Under the pieces are notes generated by a model. That model was not told the DNA's origin, did no database searches, and saw only the letters and a list, made by a program, of their open reading frames with translations. The translations under genes and the position numbers were made by a program. DNA of 64,000 bases from Bdellovibrio sp. (GTDB taxonomy: Bacteria; Myxococcota; SpSt-1050), in the NCBI GenBank assembly GCA_020725805.1, contig DYEF01000065.1, positions 42,070-106,069 on the forward strand, given 5' to 3'. Positions 36,334-49,450 of the stretch are shown in pieces; positions within the stretch are counted from its first letter, which is position 1; every line of letters begins with the position of its first letter.

Positions 36334-37719
36334 CTAAACCGTTTTGAATATCTTTCCCGGATTCAGGAGATTGTAGGGGTCCATAATATTCTTTATCTCT
36401 TTCATAATTCTAACCGCATCCCTGTCGAGTTCTGACTCTGAAAAGTCTTTTTTAAGAAAACCGATTCCGTGCTCTCCCGAAATCGAACCGCCGTATCTGA
36501 GAACAATCTCTGTTACCTGCCTCATCACCTTATCAAAATTCTTCTCCATATCTTCCCTTGTACCGAACATAAAATTCACATGCAGATTCGAGTCACCAGC
36601 GTGACCGAATATTGCAATTCTGAATGAATTTTCTTCTGCAAATCTTCGCAGTTCAGAGACGGCATTTCTGAGGCTCCCGAGAGGTACTGATACATCATCG
36701 GCAATCCTGTATTCACCAAGCGCATTTAAAGACGGAGAGACATCCCTTCTTATATCCCATATATTCTCTATCTCATCGCTCTTGTTGGAGAATATCACAT
36801 CCGTAATATTATGTTCTGCAAGTATATCCTTTACTTTTTCAGACTCTGCAAGGACTGATTCGGCCGTGCCGTCGAGTTCAACAAAGAGCAACGAATGGAT
36901 GCTACTCTCTTTCAGAACATAGAATCCGGTAATCCGTTTATTGACCAGAATGCATTCCCTGTCCATAAATTCCAGTGAGCAGGGAAGAACTCCGCTTTTA
37001 TATATTTCGAGTAAAAGATTCAGCCAGCCATATTCATCCCGAAACGGGATTACGAACAGGGCCCTCGAAAGCGGTCTGGGAATAAGTCTTACGGTTGCCT
37101 CTGTTATAATTGCCAAAGTCCCCTCGGAACCTGCAATGAGTCTCATCAGGTCATATCCTACAACGGATTTTACCACCTTGCCTCCGAGCCTCAGGACCCT
37201 GCCGTCAATGGTAACAACCCTCATTCCGAGCAGGTAATTCTTTGTAACCCCGTACTTTACAGCGTGAATTCCTCCGGCATTATGGGAGATATTACCGCCA
37301 ATCGTCGAGACCTTCACAGACGAAGGGTCAGGCGGATAATATAGTCCGTATTTTGCCGCTTCACTGTTAAGCTCCTGAGTAATAACCCCGGGCTCGGCCA
37401 CTGCAATCATATTAATGCGGTCAATCTCTTTTATTCTGTTCATCTTCGTAAAACTGACCACAAATCCGCCCTTTACAGGGACCGGCCCACCCGAACGGGA
37501 GGTCCCGGAGCCCCGGGCTACAACAGGAATCCTGAATTCAGTAGCTATCTTTGCAATCTCAGTTACATCATTCTCGCTATATGGGAATATTACTGCATCC
37601 GGCCTGAAAAAGATATTTGTGGAGTCATAGGAATAAAGGGAGAGATAATGCTCTTCCGTAAAAACCTTCTCCCTGCCAATCCGTGATATGAGCTTTTCTA
37701 TAGCCTTATTTATCTCCAT
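36334..37719 (-). CDS. FAD-linked oxidase, GlcD/D-lactate dehydrogenase family
   Basis: 461 residues. FAD-binding PCMH domain with VARGSGTSRSGGPVP, YYPPDPSS and GGNISHNAGG, then SVVGYDLMRLIAGSEGTLAIITEATVRL. The C-terminal oxidase domain carries GHAGDSNLHVNF and SGEHGIGFLK, with His residues that bind metal and substrate. It oxidises a 2-hydroxy acid such as glycolate or D-lactate. No GlcE or GlcF partner is adjacent. It overlaps the M23 gene by 14 bases. Confidence 0.9.
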   Translation of the reverse strand: MEINKAIEKLISRIGREKVFTEEHYLSLYSYDSTNIFFRPDAVIFPYSENDVTEIAKIATEFRIPVVARGSGTSRSGGPVPVKGGFVVSFTKMNRIKEIDRINMIAVAEPGVITQELNSEAAKYGLYYPPDPSSVKVSTIGGNISHNAGGIHAVKYGVTKNYLLGMRVVTIDGRVLRLGGKVVKSVVGYDLMRLIAGSEGTLAIITEATVRLIPRPLSRALFVIPFRDEYGWLNLLLEIYKSGVLPCSLEFMDRECILVNKRITGFYVLKESSIHSLLFVELDGTAESVLAESEKVKDILAEHNITDVIFSNKSDEIENIWDIRRDVSPSLNALGEYRIADDVSVPLGSLRNAVSELRRFAEENSFRIAIFGHAGDSNLHVNFMFGTREDMEKNFDKVMRQVTEIVLRYGGSISGEHGIGFLKKDFSESELDRDAVRIMKEIKNIMDPYNLLNPGKIFKTV

Positions 37720-39001
37720 CCTTCTCTTCCTGTACCCCGGCAGATATTACCTTATTTTCAGTAAGAGTAAAATACTTTCTGTATTCCTCCACATACTTCT
37801 GAAACTCTGCCATATATTTGCGGTCGAGAGGTTCAGAAGGCGGTGCGACCTTCTTCAGCGGATTTACGATATTACCGTTTTGCCTCATCTCAAAATGAAG
37901 ATGGGGTCCGGTCGAGACACCTGTCGAACCCACGTATCCGATGAGTCTCCCCTGCTCAACCGATATTCCCTGTCTGATACCGGCACCGAATCTTGAAAGA
38001 TGCCCGTATCTCGTCTCGAGACCGCCTTTATGCTTCAATATTATGAGATTGCCGTATCCACCCATAACTCCTGCAAAAGAGACAACCCCGTCTGCCACTG
38101 CCCACACCTGTGTGCCTGACGGAGCCGCATAATCGACACCGTGATGCATCTTAATTTTTTTATATACAGGGTGAAATCTCTTGCCAAAACCTGACGAGAT
38201 TTTTCCATATTTCAGAGGGGATTTCAGAAATGCCCTTCTGTTTGCAAGGCCTTTAGAATTGTAATACCCGCCCTTTTTGTCTGCATAAAAATAGAATGCC
38301 TCTTTATTACCCGTGGTCTTCCCATTATACATTGCAGCCAGAATTTTCCCGTATTGCACAAAATAATTCCCGCTGTAATACTTCTCGACCACTATCTTGA
38401 ATTCATCATCTGGCATAACCTCAGTATAAAAATCGATATCCCAGGCAAATACCTCATTGGCAAGAATGACGGATAGCTGCGGGTCCTCCCCTATCCTCTC
38501 CATTGTCTCATAGAGTGAACCCTGAACTTTACCCGTTACAAACTCGACTCTCTTTTCGACCTCATACTCTTCTTTGTAGGAGACGAATTTCCCGCTCTCG
38601 TCCCGTTCCACAATATAACTCTCGATTGGTGAAGATGAGTATGAAAAAGATTCCAGTTCACCGGAGTCCTTGCTCAGCGAGATGACAAATGTATCCTGAG
38701 GTTTGCATTTTCTGAAGTCCAGTACTCCCTTCAGATTCATAATTATCTGTTCGGCCACCTTATACTCTATGCCTGTCTTCAGAAGGGCAACAGATAACGT
38801 CTCTCCCTCCTCCAGTGTGCCGTAATATTTCAGGGTATTGCTCTCCGGGCCTATGGGTTCTGTATAAACTTCCTTCCTTATTGTATCACATTCTGCAAGT
38901 GTCCGCGGTCTGTTATATTCCGCCTTAATCGGACCGGGTTTGTTACCACACCCCGTATAAAAGACCAAAATTATTATCAGGATTGCATAGAAATACCGCA
39001 T
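37706..39001 (-). CDS. M23 (LytM) metallopeptidase lipoprotein
   Basis: 431 residues. The lipobox is YTGC (Cys18). An OapA/LysM-like N-terminal region (about 55-260) is followed by a LytM domain: SSGFGKRFHPVY, MHHGVDYAAPSGT (His287 and Asp290 as zinc ligands), RYGHLSR, and HLHFE (His367, His369). Zinc residues are intact, so it should be an active peptidoglycan endopeptidase. It starts five bases after atpC, so it is transcribed with the ATP synthase genes. Confidence 0.92.
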   Translation of the reverse strand: MRYFYAILIIILVFYTGCGNKPGPIKAEYNRPRTLAECDTIRKEVYTEPIGPESNTLKYYGTLEEGETLSVALLKTGIEYKVAEQIIMNLKGVLDFRKCKPQDTFVISLSKDSGELESFSYSSSPIESYIVERDESGKFVSYKEEYEVEKRVEFVTGKVQGSLYETMERIGEDPQLSVILANEVFAWDIDFYTEVMPDDEFKIVVEKYYSGNYFVQYGKILAAMYNGKTTGNKEAFYFYADKKGGYYNSKGLANRRAFLKSPLKYGKISSGFGKRFHPVYKKIKMHHGVDYAAPSGTQVWAVADGVVSFAGVMGGYGNLIILKHKGGLETRYGHLSRFGAGIRQGISVEQGRLIGYVGSTGVSTGPHLHFEMRQNGNIVNPLKKVAPPSEPLDRKYMAEFQKYVEEYRKYFTLTENKVISAGVQEEKDGDK

Positions 39002-39006
39002 CAGGG

Positions 39007-39437
39007 TCAGGATGCACTGCCTTTTTTTCTGGACAGAAGCTCGAGCCTTGCTTCAGCCTTTCTGAGTCTGTTCTCCCACTTTCTATATTCTGTATCGAAC
39101 TGTCCGAGTTCCGATAGTTTTTTGAGAGATTCGTCCCTTAGCCTCTGAGCCCTTTCAGAATCTATTTCATCAGCCCATTCTGTCGAATCCACTATGACAT
39201 CGACCTTATTATCGTGAATACTTGCATATCCGTCGGAGACACAGAGTTCCTTCTCACCGTCTTCATATTTGATGACGGCAATCCCGGGGACAATCTGGGT
39301 CAGAAACGGCGTATGCCCGCTCAGGACCTCGAAATACCCGTTCCTGCCGGGCAGAATGACACTCACAACCTCGCTGTGGACAACGGATTCCTCGGGTGTA
39401 ACAAGAGTCAGACTGATAAGATTCTTACTCTCTCCCA

Positions 39438-39438
<1 letters not shown>
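39007..39438 (-). CDS. atpC: ATP synthase epsilon subunit
   Basis: 143 residues. The N-terminal beta-sandwich has LTLVTPEESVVHSEV and the typical LPGRNGYFEVLSGHTPFL turn. The C-terminal helical hairpin follows (ERAQRLRDES through AEARLELLSR). Its start codon shares one base with the stop of atpD. Confidence 0.95.
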
Positions 39439-41745
<2,307 letters not shown>

Positions 41746-41758
41746 AACTTATACCTGC

Positions 41759-43285
41759 CTATGGTCTGAAGATATCCCTGAATTCCTTTAGTGCCTTAAC
41801 AATCTCTTTTCTAAGTTCATCGTCGAGCGCCTTCTTCTCGGCAATCTTTTTTAAGACCTCCGGATGCTTTGTATCCATAAAACTGACCAGTTCCTGCACA
41901 TATCTTCTTATTGACTCAACGGGATAATCCCTTATGTAACTCTTGCCGTTCTCGTCCTTTTCGGTTGCGGCATAGATTATTACCACCTGTTTTTCCATCG
42001 AATACGGCTTGTAGATATCCTGTTTTAAGAGTTCGACGATTCTCTTTCCGTTTTCGAGCTGCTCCTGTGTGATCTTATCGAGGTCAGAACCAAACTGTGC
42101 AAATGCCGCAAGTGCCCTGTACTGCATAAGGTCGAGCCTGAGTTTACCTGCCACCTGTTTCATAGCCTTCGTCTGGGCATTGCCACCGACACGGGATACG
42201 GAGATACCGGGGTTGATTGCCGGTCTCACACCAGCATAGAAAAGGTCTGTTTCGAGATAGATCTGACCGTCAGTAATTGAGATGACATTTGTCGGAATAT
42301 ATGCCGAAACGTCGCCTGCCTGTGTCTCAATAATCGGCAGCGCAGTCAGAGAACCACCTCCGTACTTGTCAGACATCTTGGCCGCTCTTTCAAGGAGTCT
42401 CGAATGGAGGTAGAAGACATCACCGGGATATGCCTCTCTGCCGGGCGGTCTTCTCAAAAGAAGTGAAAGCTGTCTGTATGCAACAGCGTGTTTTGACAAA
42501 TCATCGTATATCAGGAGGGCGTGCTTACCGTTGTCTCTGAAATACTCACCCATAGTACAGCCCGAATACGGGGCAATGAACTGAAGCGGTGCAGGGTCTG
42601 ATGCATTGGCACAAATAACCGTTGTGTATTCCATTGCACCGAACTGCGAAAGCTTATCGACCACCTGCGCAACGGTTGACTGCTTCTGACCTATCGCTAC
42701 ATAAAAGCAGTAAACATTCTGCCCTTTCTGGTTTATGATTGTGTCAATGGCTATTGCCGTCTTGCCCGTCTGTCTGTCTCCGATTATCAGCTCTCTCTGT
42801 CCCCTTCCGATGGGAATCATTGAATCGACAGCGAGTATTCCGGTCTGAAGCGGTTCCTTGACCGGCTGTCTGTAAACAATACCGGGGGCCTTTATCTCGA
42901 TGTTTCTTCTCTCCTTTGCAGCAACAGGTCCCTTCCCGTCGAGCGGTCTCCCGAGGGCATCCAGAACTCTGCCGATAACGCCTTCCCCGACAGGGACATC
43001 GGCAATTCTGCCCGTCCTCTTGACCTTGTGGCCTTCCCTGATCTCCTTGTCATCGCCCATAATGGAGATACCAACTGTATCCTCTTCAAGGTTGAGGACC
43101 ATTCCCATTACATTTCCCTCAAATTCAACAAGTTCGCCTGCCATAGCATTCTCAAGGCCATATACTCTCGCAATACCGTCACCTGCCGAGATAACAGTAC
43201 CTGTCTCCTTGAGGTCAATGTTCTTGTCTGCCTCAGAGATATAACTTTTTATTATCTCACTAATCTCCTGGGAAGAAATCTTCAT
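41759..43285 (-). CDS. atpA: ATP synthase alpha subunit
   Basis: 508 residues. Non-catalytic nucleotide-binding F1 subunit with [48 protein letters not shown] and [10 protein letters not shown]. Length and motifs are normal. Confidence 0.98.
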   Translation of the reverse strand: MKISSQEISEIIKSYISEADKNIDLKETGTVISAGDGIARVYGLENAMAGELVEFEGNVMGMVLNLEEDTVGISIMGDDKEIREGHKVKRTGRIADVPVGEGVIGRVLDALGRPLDGKGPVAAKERRNIEIKAPGIVYRQPVKEPLQTGILAVDSMIPIGRGQRELIIGDRQTGKTAIAIDTIINQKGQNVYCFYVAIGQKQSTVAQVVDKLSQFGAMEYTTVICANASDPAPLQFIAPYSGCTMGEYFRDNGKHALLIYDDLSKHAVAYRQLSLLLRRPPGREAYPGDVFYLHSRLLERAAKMSDKYGGGSLTALPIIETQAGDVSAYIPTNVISITDGQIYLETDLFYAGVRPAINPGISVSRVGGNAQTKAMKQVAGKLRLDLMQYRALAAFAQFGSDLDKITQEQLENGKRIVELLKQDIYKPYSMEKQVVIIYAATEKDENGKSYIRDYPVESIRRYVQELVSFMDTKHPEVLKKIAEKKALDDELRKEIVKALKEFRDIFRP

Positions 43286-43300
43286 AACACCTACCTCTTC

Positions 43301-43840
43301 TTAAATAATATTGATATTTTCTATTGTATTTATCCTTCGCAATACCGAACCATCTATCTCAAGTGAACCGATTCTTATTATGGCACCGCCTATTATTTCC
43401 TTCCTGATTTTCGGACTCAGGACTACCTTCTTGCCCAGAACTCCTGAAAGTTCGCTCTCGGCCTTTTTGACAAGTGATGCATCAACCGGGCTTGCGGTAA
43501 TGAACTCCCCTCTTAAAACCCCCTCCTTGCGGTCTATATCCTCATCGATAATATCTATAACCTGTCTGAGGTGATTCAGTCTGTAATTCGAAAGCATCGC
43601 GGCAAGCAGATTACTGACGATACTGTGACAATTCATTTTGGAAATTATGCTCTCAAGCAGCTTTTTTCTCTTTTCTACCGGCAGAACAGGTTTTGAAAGC
43701 AATTCCTCGAGTTCTGCAGAAGATGAAATTGCTTCTGATACCATATTGAGCTGATTCCTGAACTCCTTCAGCTGACTGTCATTTGAGGCACTCTTGATTA
43801 AAGCCCTTGCATATGTCCTTGCAATACTCTTTTTAATCAT
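43301..43840 (-). CDS. atpH: ATP synthase delta subunit
   Basis: 179 residues. The helical N-terminal domain starts IARTYARALIKSA. The C-terminal beta domain contains ASPVDASLVKKAESELSG and IGGAIIRIGSLEIDGS, as in the OSCP/delta family. It overlaps atpF by four bases. Confidence 0.95.
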   Translation of the reverse strand: MIKKSIARTYARALIKSASNDSQLKEFRNQLNMVSEAISSSAELEELLSKPVLPVEKRKKLLESIISKMNCHSIVSNLLAAMLSNYRLNHLRQVIDIIDEDIDRKEGVLRGEFITASPVDASLVKKAESELSGVLGKKVVLSPKIRKEIIGGAIIRIGSLEIDGSVLRRINTIENINII

Positions 43841-44451
43841 ACCAGATACCCGAAATTCTTCCTGTCTACTGTTTTCAGTGAGTTTACAAATTCCTCAATT
43901 ATCTGTCTGTCACGCTCCGGGGAATACTGCGCCAGAATGGTTTTAAGGGATTTTTCGGTAGCACTCCTGATTATCTGTTTTACTATTTCCTTTCTCAGTT
44001 CGAGCGTTTCGAAAAGTATCGTCTGCTCTGCTGAACTTCTGAGTGACTGGGCAGTCCTCTTTGCGTGACTGATAATCTCCTCTTTTTCTTTTTTTGCCAT
44101 ATCGATATATTCTTCCCTGATCGCAGATTTGTAATAATCGATTCTGGCAAGTTTCTCCTCGATATCTTTAAGCTTCGCCAGAGCCTCGTCTCTGATTCTG
44201 ACAGATTCGTCCATCTGCTTCTTCATATTTTCGTAGCGGCTGCTGAAAAACTGACCGACCTTTTTCCTTAAAAGATAACCGAGCAGACCGAAGAGCACAA
44301 CAAAATTCAGGATAAACCAGGCAACCGGAGGACTCTCCGTATCCCATGCAAACCAGTTAATATGTGCATCCTGATGACCGCCTCCGCCGTGACCGGCCAT
44401 TATATCCGGTGCAACCAGAACGAGAAAAAGAATCAAAAATATTCTTAACAT
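43837..44451 (-). CDS. atpF: ATP synthase b subunit with signal-like, His-rich N-terminus
   Basis: 204 residues. Residues 1-18 look like a cleavable signal peptide, followed by a short Gly/His-rich stretch (GHGGGGHQDAH) and then the true membrane anchor (about 44-62). The long coiled coil follows. The peripheral stalk would thus have an extra periplasmic segment. b subunits with a predicted signal occur in Deltaproteobacteria. It overlaps atpH by four bases. Confidence 0.93.
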   Translation of the reverse strand: MLRIFLILFLVLVAPDIMAGHGGGGHQDAHINWFAWDTESPPVAWFILNFVVLFGLLGYLLRKKVGQFFSSRYENMKKQMDESVRIRDEALAKLKDIEEKLARIDYYKSAIREEYIDMAKKEKEEIISHAKRTAQSLRSSAEQTILFETLELRKEIVKQIIRSATEKSLKTILAQYSPERDRQIIEEFVNSLKTVDRKNFGYLV

Positions 44452-44456
44452 AATAA

Positions 44457-44888
44457 TCAGTTGCTCCCTGAACCTTTTAATATCTTTTCGGTAATCTGAT
44501 TACTTATAGAATCTATATGCTTTGCCGCATCGGCCATAATACTGTCCTTATCCTTCCTGAGATTTTCCCGTCCCTTTTCAATTATCTCGGCTACTTCCTG
44601 TCTTGCCGTCTGAAGAATCTTATCTCTTTCTGTATTTGCCTCTTCCTTAATCTTTTCATATTCCTGTCTGGCATCCTCCCTTGCAATCCTGACGGATTCA
44701 TCGAATTTTTTGGAGAGCTCCTCTACCTTCTGTTTCAGTTCCTCCGCCTCTTTTCTGTACCCCACAAGTATCTCATCCCTCTTTCTGAGATTTTTGAGAT
44801 ACGGGTCAAAGAAAATGAATTTGAGTGAAATTGCCAGAACAATGAAGAGTGCAAGCTGGATAAAAAAGGTATAATCTAAATCTATCAT
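44457..44888 (-). CDS. atpF': ATP synthase b' subunit
   Basis: 143 residues. A short N-terminal anchor (8-26) is followed by FDPYLKNLRKRDEIL and a charged coiled coil, as in b'-type subunits that pair with b. It is the first gene of the operon. Genes for subunits a and c are not next to it and must lie elsewhere. Confidence 0.93.
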   Translation of the reverse strand: MIDLDYTFFIQLALFIVLAISLKFIFFDPYLKNLRKRDEILVGYRKEAEELKQKVEELSKKFDESVRIAREDARQEYEKIKEEANTERDKILQTARQEVAEIIEKGRENLRKDKDSIMADAAKHIDSISNQITEKILKGSGSN

Positions 44889-44948
44889 AAACCTTATAAC
44901 CTTACAAAATCCTATGAGTAATTTTCATAAATCCCACAACAACTGATT

Positions 44949-44978
44949 TCAGTTAACACATTATGACGCAGTATGTCA
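44949..44978 (-). promoter_or_regulatory. Probable promoter of the ATP synthase operon
   Basis: On the minus strand TTGACA (44975-44980) is followed 17 bases later by TTAACT near 44952-44957, a modest -10. The -35 lies in the near-palindrome TGACGCAGTATGTCA (44964-44978), and the ACGCAGTATGTCA part (44966-44978) is shared with the gap at 6479-6491. Confidence 0.4.
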
Positions 44979-45002
44979 ATAAAAAATCAAAGAAATTTTA
45001 AT

Positions 45003-45030
45003 TTGATTTCTTCTGATAATTGATTAATAT
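45003..45030 (+). promoter_or_regulatory. Possible promoter of the hybrid histidine kinase gene
   Basis: TTGATT at 45003-45008 and TAATAT at 45025-45030 are 16 bases apart and 36 bases before the start codon. Both boxes are partial matches in a very AT-rich stretch, so the call is weak. Confidence 0.28.
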
Positions 45031-45065
45031 TTAAAGGGTAAAAACTTTTTTAGAGGAAGAGAGAT

Positions 45066-47450
45066 ATGATTAAACTTTTGGAAGAGATTCGTTCATCGGA
45101 AAACATTAAAGAGTTATTTGACTATATTACAGAAGGAATACAGATTCTGGATAGTGATCTGAGATATTTGTATTTGAACAGAGCCTGTATTCTTCAGGCG
45201 AGAGAGAGCCCTGAGAATCTGATAGGGAAGAAAATCACTGATATATATAAAGGCATCGAAAATACAGAACTCTACAGGAGAATTAATGAGAGTATTAAGT
45301 ATCAAAAGAAGGGAGAGATGATAAATGAATTTACATATCCCGACGGAAAAACGGGATGGTTCTTATTAAGATTTGAACCATTTAGAAATGGTTTAATCAT
45401 TCTTTCAATGGATATATCCGAGCTTTACAAAAAGGATAGAGAAATAATCTTATTAAATAAATTACTTAGAAGTATAAGAGACATCAATCAGCTTATTGTG
45501 AGAGAAAAAGACCGAAGAAGACTCATTGATTCTGCCTGCCGGATACTGACACAATCAGGGTTATTCAAAGCTACTCTGATTTTATTATTTAAAAATGAAA
45601 ATATAGAACATTATTCAATTAGCTCTGATGACAAGACGATATTAGAATATACTGACCTTATAAGGGATAATAAATTACCAGAATGTATAAAAAAATCGAG
45701 GTCCGCCAATATTACTATGGTTATAAAAGAGCATACAGACCTGTGTGCCAGATGCCCACTATTTGAAAAACACCGAAAAGGTATCAGAACAATTGTGCTG
45801 ACTATATCCTATGGACTAAGGCATTTTGGCACACTATATTGTGTCTCCGAAAATGATAATGTAACCGGAGATGAAGAGGTCTCCCTTCTAAAAGAAATAA
45901 GTGGAGATATTGGTTATTCATTCTATAACTTAGATGTAGAATATAACCTTGGCAAGTCTCTCAAGTTATTTGAAAATTTTATGGAAAATATAAATGATAT
46001 TATGGTAGTACTGAATCAGGATTATGTAATAACTTATATTAATCCATACATAAATAATTTCGGTTTTGATTCTGCAGAACTTACCGGCAAACCACTTACT
46101 GATTTAGCAATAAAAGAAGAGAGAGAATTAATTATCAATTCACTAAATAAGTTGAGAAAAGGCGGGCATATAGAATTTGAAATTCACCTAATAAATCAAT
46201 CAAAGAAGGCACATACTTTCAGAACCAAAGGGGTACTTATAGATAATTCAGAAGACAATTCTCCGATTGTTTTGATTATGGAAGATATAACAGAACAACA
46301 GATAATGAAACAGCAGATGCTCAGTTCTCAGAAACTTGAATCAATCGGCAGACTTGCAGGTGGAATTGCCCACGACTTTAATAATATACTCTCTGTGATT
46401 TTAAATCATGCTGACTTTGCAATTTCCAATATTAAAAATAATAGAGATGCAACTGAAAACCTGCAAAACATTAAAAGTGCAGGGCTACGAGCAGCGGACC
46501 TTACACGACAGTTACTCTCTTTTAGTCGAAGAAATATTGCAGAATCAAAAATAATAAATATCAACAAATCAATTCAGGACATAGTCAAACTTATAAGAAA
46601 AGTTATTGGGGAGAATATATCTATTGACACATATCTGGATGAAAAATTAAAACCCATATTGATTGACCCTGGACATCTGGACCAGATTCTGATGAATTTA
46701 ATTGTTAATGCAAGAGATGCTATGCCCCGAGGAGGAAAGATAACTATATCAACTGAAAACATATTCTTACCAGAAGACTACAAAAACAGGAAATTTAATT
46801 TAAAATCAGGTGAATACTCTATAATTATTATTTCTGACACAGGGATAGGGATAGATGAATCAATACTCTCAAAAATATTTGAACCGTTTTTTACGACAAA
46901 AGAACAGGGGAAAGGGACAGGACTTGGACTGGCGACAGTTTATGGACTTGTCAGACAATATGGAGGAGACATTTTTGTTTATAGTGAGGTTGAACACGGC
47001 TCTACATTTAAGGTCTATCTGCCAGTTGCTACCAGTGTGAGCAGCGAAGAAATAAAAGAAAAAATTATATCAAGTCCGACAGGTAATGAGACCATTCTCC
47101 TTGTAGAAGATGACTCTATGGTGCGGGATATTACCCTTAGAATACTCAAAGATGCAGGATATAAAGTCTTATCTGCCTCCTCGCCAGATGAGGCAATTAA
47201 AATTGCCGAAACGGAGAAAGAGAATATAAAATTATTATTAAGCGATGTAATAATGCCTCAGATGAATGGAATCGAATTGGCCCAAATAATTAGAAACAAG
47301 ATAAAAGACCTCAAAATCCTATTTATGTCCGGATATACTGAGGAGGTGCTTTCAAGTACAAATATCGCGAAGAGTTCAATAAACATTATTCAAAAGCCAT
47401 TCGATGCATACAATCTCAGAAAGAAAATCAGAGAGATTCTGGACAAATAA
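45066..47450 (+). CDS. Soluble hybrid histidine kinase (PAS-GAF-PAS-HisKA-HATPase-REC)
   Basis: 794 residues with no membrane segment. PAS 15-120, GAF-like domain about 135-290 containing a CxxC (227, 230), and a second PAS 300-410. HisKA follows with His436 in [13 protein letters not shown], then HATPase with [16 protein letters not shown] and [11 protein letters not shown], and a C-terminal receiver with Asp727 as phospho-acceptor (acidic pair 682-683, switch Lys in IIQKPF). The CxxC could bind a metal or sense redox. By eye the codons (ATA, AGA, TTA, AAT) are more AT-rich than in neighbouring genes, which may mean acquisition. No dedicated response regulator is adjacent. Confidence 0.93.
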   Translation: MIKLLEEIRSSENIKELFDYITEGIQILDSDLRYLYLNRACILQARESPENLIGKKITDIYKGIENTELYRRINESIKYQKKGEMINEFTYPDGKTGWFLLRFEPFRNGLIILSMDISELYKKDREIILLNKLLRSIRDINQLIVREKDRRRLIDSACRILTQSGLFKATLILLFKNENIEHYSISSDDKTILEYTDLIRDNKLPECIKKSRSANITMVIKEHTDLCARCPLFEKHRKGIRTIVLTISYGLRHFGTLYCVSENDNVTGDEEVSLLKEISGDIGYSFYNLDVEYNLGKSLKLFENFMENINDIMVVLNQDYVITYINPYINNFGFDSAELTGKPLTDLAIKEERELIINSLNKLRKGGHIEFEIHLINQSKKAHTFRTKGVLIDNSEDNSPIVLIMEDITEQQIMKQQMLSSQKLESIGRLAGGIAHDFNNILSVILNHADFAISNIKNNRDATENLQNIKSAGLRAADLTRQLLSFSRRNIAESKIININKSIQDIVKLIRKVIGENISIDTYLDEKLKPILIDPGHLDQILMNLIVNARDAMPRGGKITISTENIFLPEDYKNRKFNLKSGEYSIIIISDTGIGIDESILSKIFEPFFTTKEQGKGTGLGLATVYGLVRQYGGDIFVYSEVEHGSTFKVYLPVATSVSSEEIKEKIISSPTGNETILLVEDDSMVRDITLRILKDAGYKVLSASSPDEAIKIAETEKENIKLLLSDVIMPQMNGIELAQIIRNKIKDLKILFMSGYTEEVLSSTNIAKSSINIIQKPFDAYNLRKKIREILDK

Positions 47451-47512
47451 AATTTTGTCTTGCAAAAACTTATTTTTGCTTTAATCTTAAAGCATTGTTT
47501 ACGGAGGTAATG

Positions 47513-49447
47513 ATGTATAAGTATTCTATCCTGTTTGTTTCATTATGTCTTTTTCTTTACTTTGCTGCCTGTTCTGACGAAAGTTCTGAGGATTACATAC
47601 CAGACACAATTCACAAGGATGTTTCATCAGACATTTCAAAACCCGAAGACATAACGGATATTGCCGATATTACAGAGACCAGAGATATTGCTGACACAGG
47701 TTCCGATATAAAAGAAATACAGGATATTTCCGAGACGGATATTTCTGATTCGGGAGCTGATGCAGAAACAGATTCGTCGGTTATAACCGATATATCAGAG
47801 AAAGATGCCGGAGAAGATACAGAGACCGCAGACACAACAGATATTCAGATTGCGGACATATCAACAGATAACATTATTTATGATGCAGGCGCTGACACAT
47901 TCGCCGATGCAGCAAATGACGCTACAGGTGAAGATACCGGAGATACAGGGAGTACGGATATAACTCTTTTGCAGCCTGTAATAAACGAGCTGATGATTAC
48001 TCCCAATTTCTCGGATACCGAACTCGGACAATATATCGAAATATACAACCCGAACAGTTTCGGAATCGACATCAACGGATACAGACTGAAGACAGATTCA
48101 AAGGAGTTTACGATTTCAAATACAGAATGTGAGACCGTTATCAACGCATATTCCTATCTCGTTGCCGGTGCAACAAAGGACCCCACTAAAAATTCATATG
48201 CCAAGGTAAAATGTGAATGGAAAGACATGTTCACTCTAACAAATGCAAATTACCTCGAACTTCTCAGAACCGACAATGTATCGGTCGAGAAGATAGACCT
48301 TACATCGCTTGCCAGAAAGAAAGGCTCTTCGATAGAGAGAAAAGGTGATAAGTTTGAAGTATCTCCCTCACTTATTACTTTTCTTGAAGAGACAGGCTAT
48401 TACAGCGGAGACAGAGGTTCACCCGGTAAGACCAATTACGACCTGAAACAAAAAGGGAAGCTCTCCGAATCATCGACCCAGAAAGACAGGATAGAGAAGG
48501 AGAACTCCGTTCACAGATACCCTGCTGACCTTGCAGAAGGTGATATTATAGCCTTTTATGCAGATGTGGACAGAATCAACGGAGACCTGAAACTATTTGC
48601 GGCTCTTCTCGACTCAGACTTAAACTTTCTGACCCCTGACAAATATATTTCGGATATAACATACGACTACTTCATCTATCATCTTATAAGGGAGACAAAA
48701 AGATATTACTTCCAGATTCAGCCAGATTACTTTTTCAAATTCAACCCCGCAAATATTGAAGCCACTTATTTCAGGGCAGACGGGATAAAGGTCAGTAAAG
48801 ACCTTATTGAATTAAAAGTAGGAGAACAATATCAGATTACAACATACGCAACATTCAGCCAGAATAAGGACCTCAAGGATTTTCTGATAGAAAAGACACT
48901 CCCTGACTATTCATCGAATGACCCGAATATCGCCGATGTCTCCAAAGACGGAATAATTACAGCAAAGAATATCGGGGCCGTTACCATTTACATTGGCTAC
49001 CATTATATAGATAATACAAGTCTTGACACCTCGATGGTAGTAAATGTCTATAATCAGCCTTCAAACGAGACCTGCAATACTGCAATCGATGCAACAAACG
49101 GTCTCTCTACATACGCATCTACAATAGGAGCAACCGATGATTACAATCCTGAAAAATGTGTGTTTTCGATGTTCTCGGGCGGAGATATCGTATATTACGT
49201 AGATGCAGACCCCAGTGCCACATACGAAGTCCTTGTTGAACCTTACGGTAGCTTCGACCCGATGATATATGTCTATGATGACTGCAGTAAGACTGAATGT
49301 CTTTACGGAACGGTTTTGAACGGTGCAGGTGACCCGGAAAAACTGACATTTAAGAATGAGACTTTCTCAAAGAAGAGATTCTACATCATAATTGACGGTG
49401 AGGCCGGCGATGACGGTTCATTCCAGCTCACTATAACCAGAAAGTAG
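47513..49447 (+). CDS. Surface lipoprotein with Asp-rich spacer and lamin-tail-like domain
   Basis: 645 residues from the second ATG at 47513, which sits five bases after GGAGG; the ATG at 47510 is too close. The lipobox is FAAC (Cys20). Residues about 25-150 are an Asp/Thr/Ile-rich spacer. A lamin-tail-like (LTD) domain (about 155-300) begins PVINELMITPNFSDTELGQYIEIYNPN. A Big2-like domain follows (SKDLIELKVGEQYQI), then a C-terminal PPC-like beta domain with VYYVDADPSATYEV and FYIIIDGEAGDDGSFQLTI. It is probably exposed on the cell surface; function unknown. Confidence 0.82.
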   Translation: MYKYSILFVSLCLFLYFAACSDESSEDYIPDTIHKDVSSDISKPEDITDIADITETRDIADTGSDIKEIQDISETDISDSGADAETDSSVITDISEKDAGEDTETADTTDIQIADISTDNIIYDAGADTFADAANDATGEDTGDTGSTDITLLQPVINELMITPNFSDTELGQYIEIYNPNSFGIDINGYRLKTDSKEFTISNTECETVINAYSYLVAGATKDPTKNSYAKVKCEWKDMFTLTNANYLELLRTDNVSVEKIDLTSLARKKGSSIERKGDKFEVSPSLITFLEETGYYSGDRGSPGKTNYDLKQKGKLSESSTQKDRIEKENSVHRYPADLAEGDIIAFYADVDRINGDLKLFAALLDSDLNFLTPDKYISDITYDYFIYHLIRETKRYYFQIQPDYFFKFNPANIEATYFRADGIKVSKDLIELKVGEQYQITTYATFSQNKDLKDFLIEKTLPDYSSNDPNIADVSKDGIITAKNIGAVTIYIGYHYIDNTSLDTSMVVNVYNQPSNETCNTAIDATNGLSTYASTIGATDDYNPEKCVFSMFSGGDIVYYVDADPSATYEVLVEPYGSFDPMIYVYDDCSKTECLYGTVLNGAGDPEKLTFKNETFSKKRFYIIIDGEAGDDGSFQLTITRK

Positions 49448-49450
49448 TTA

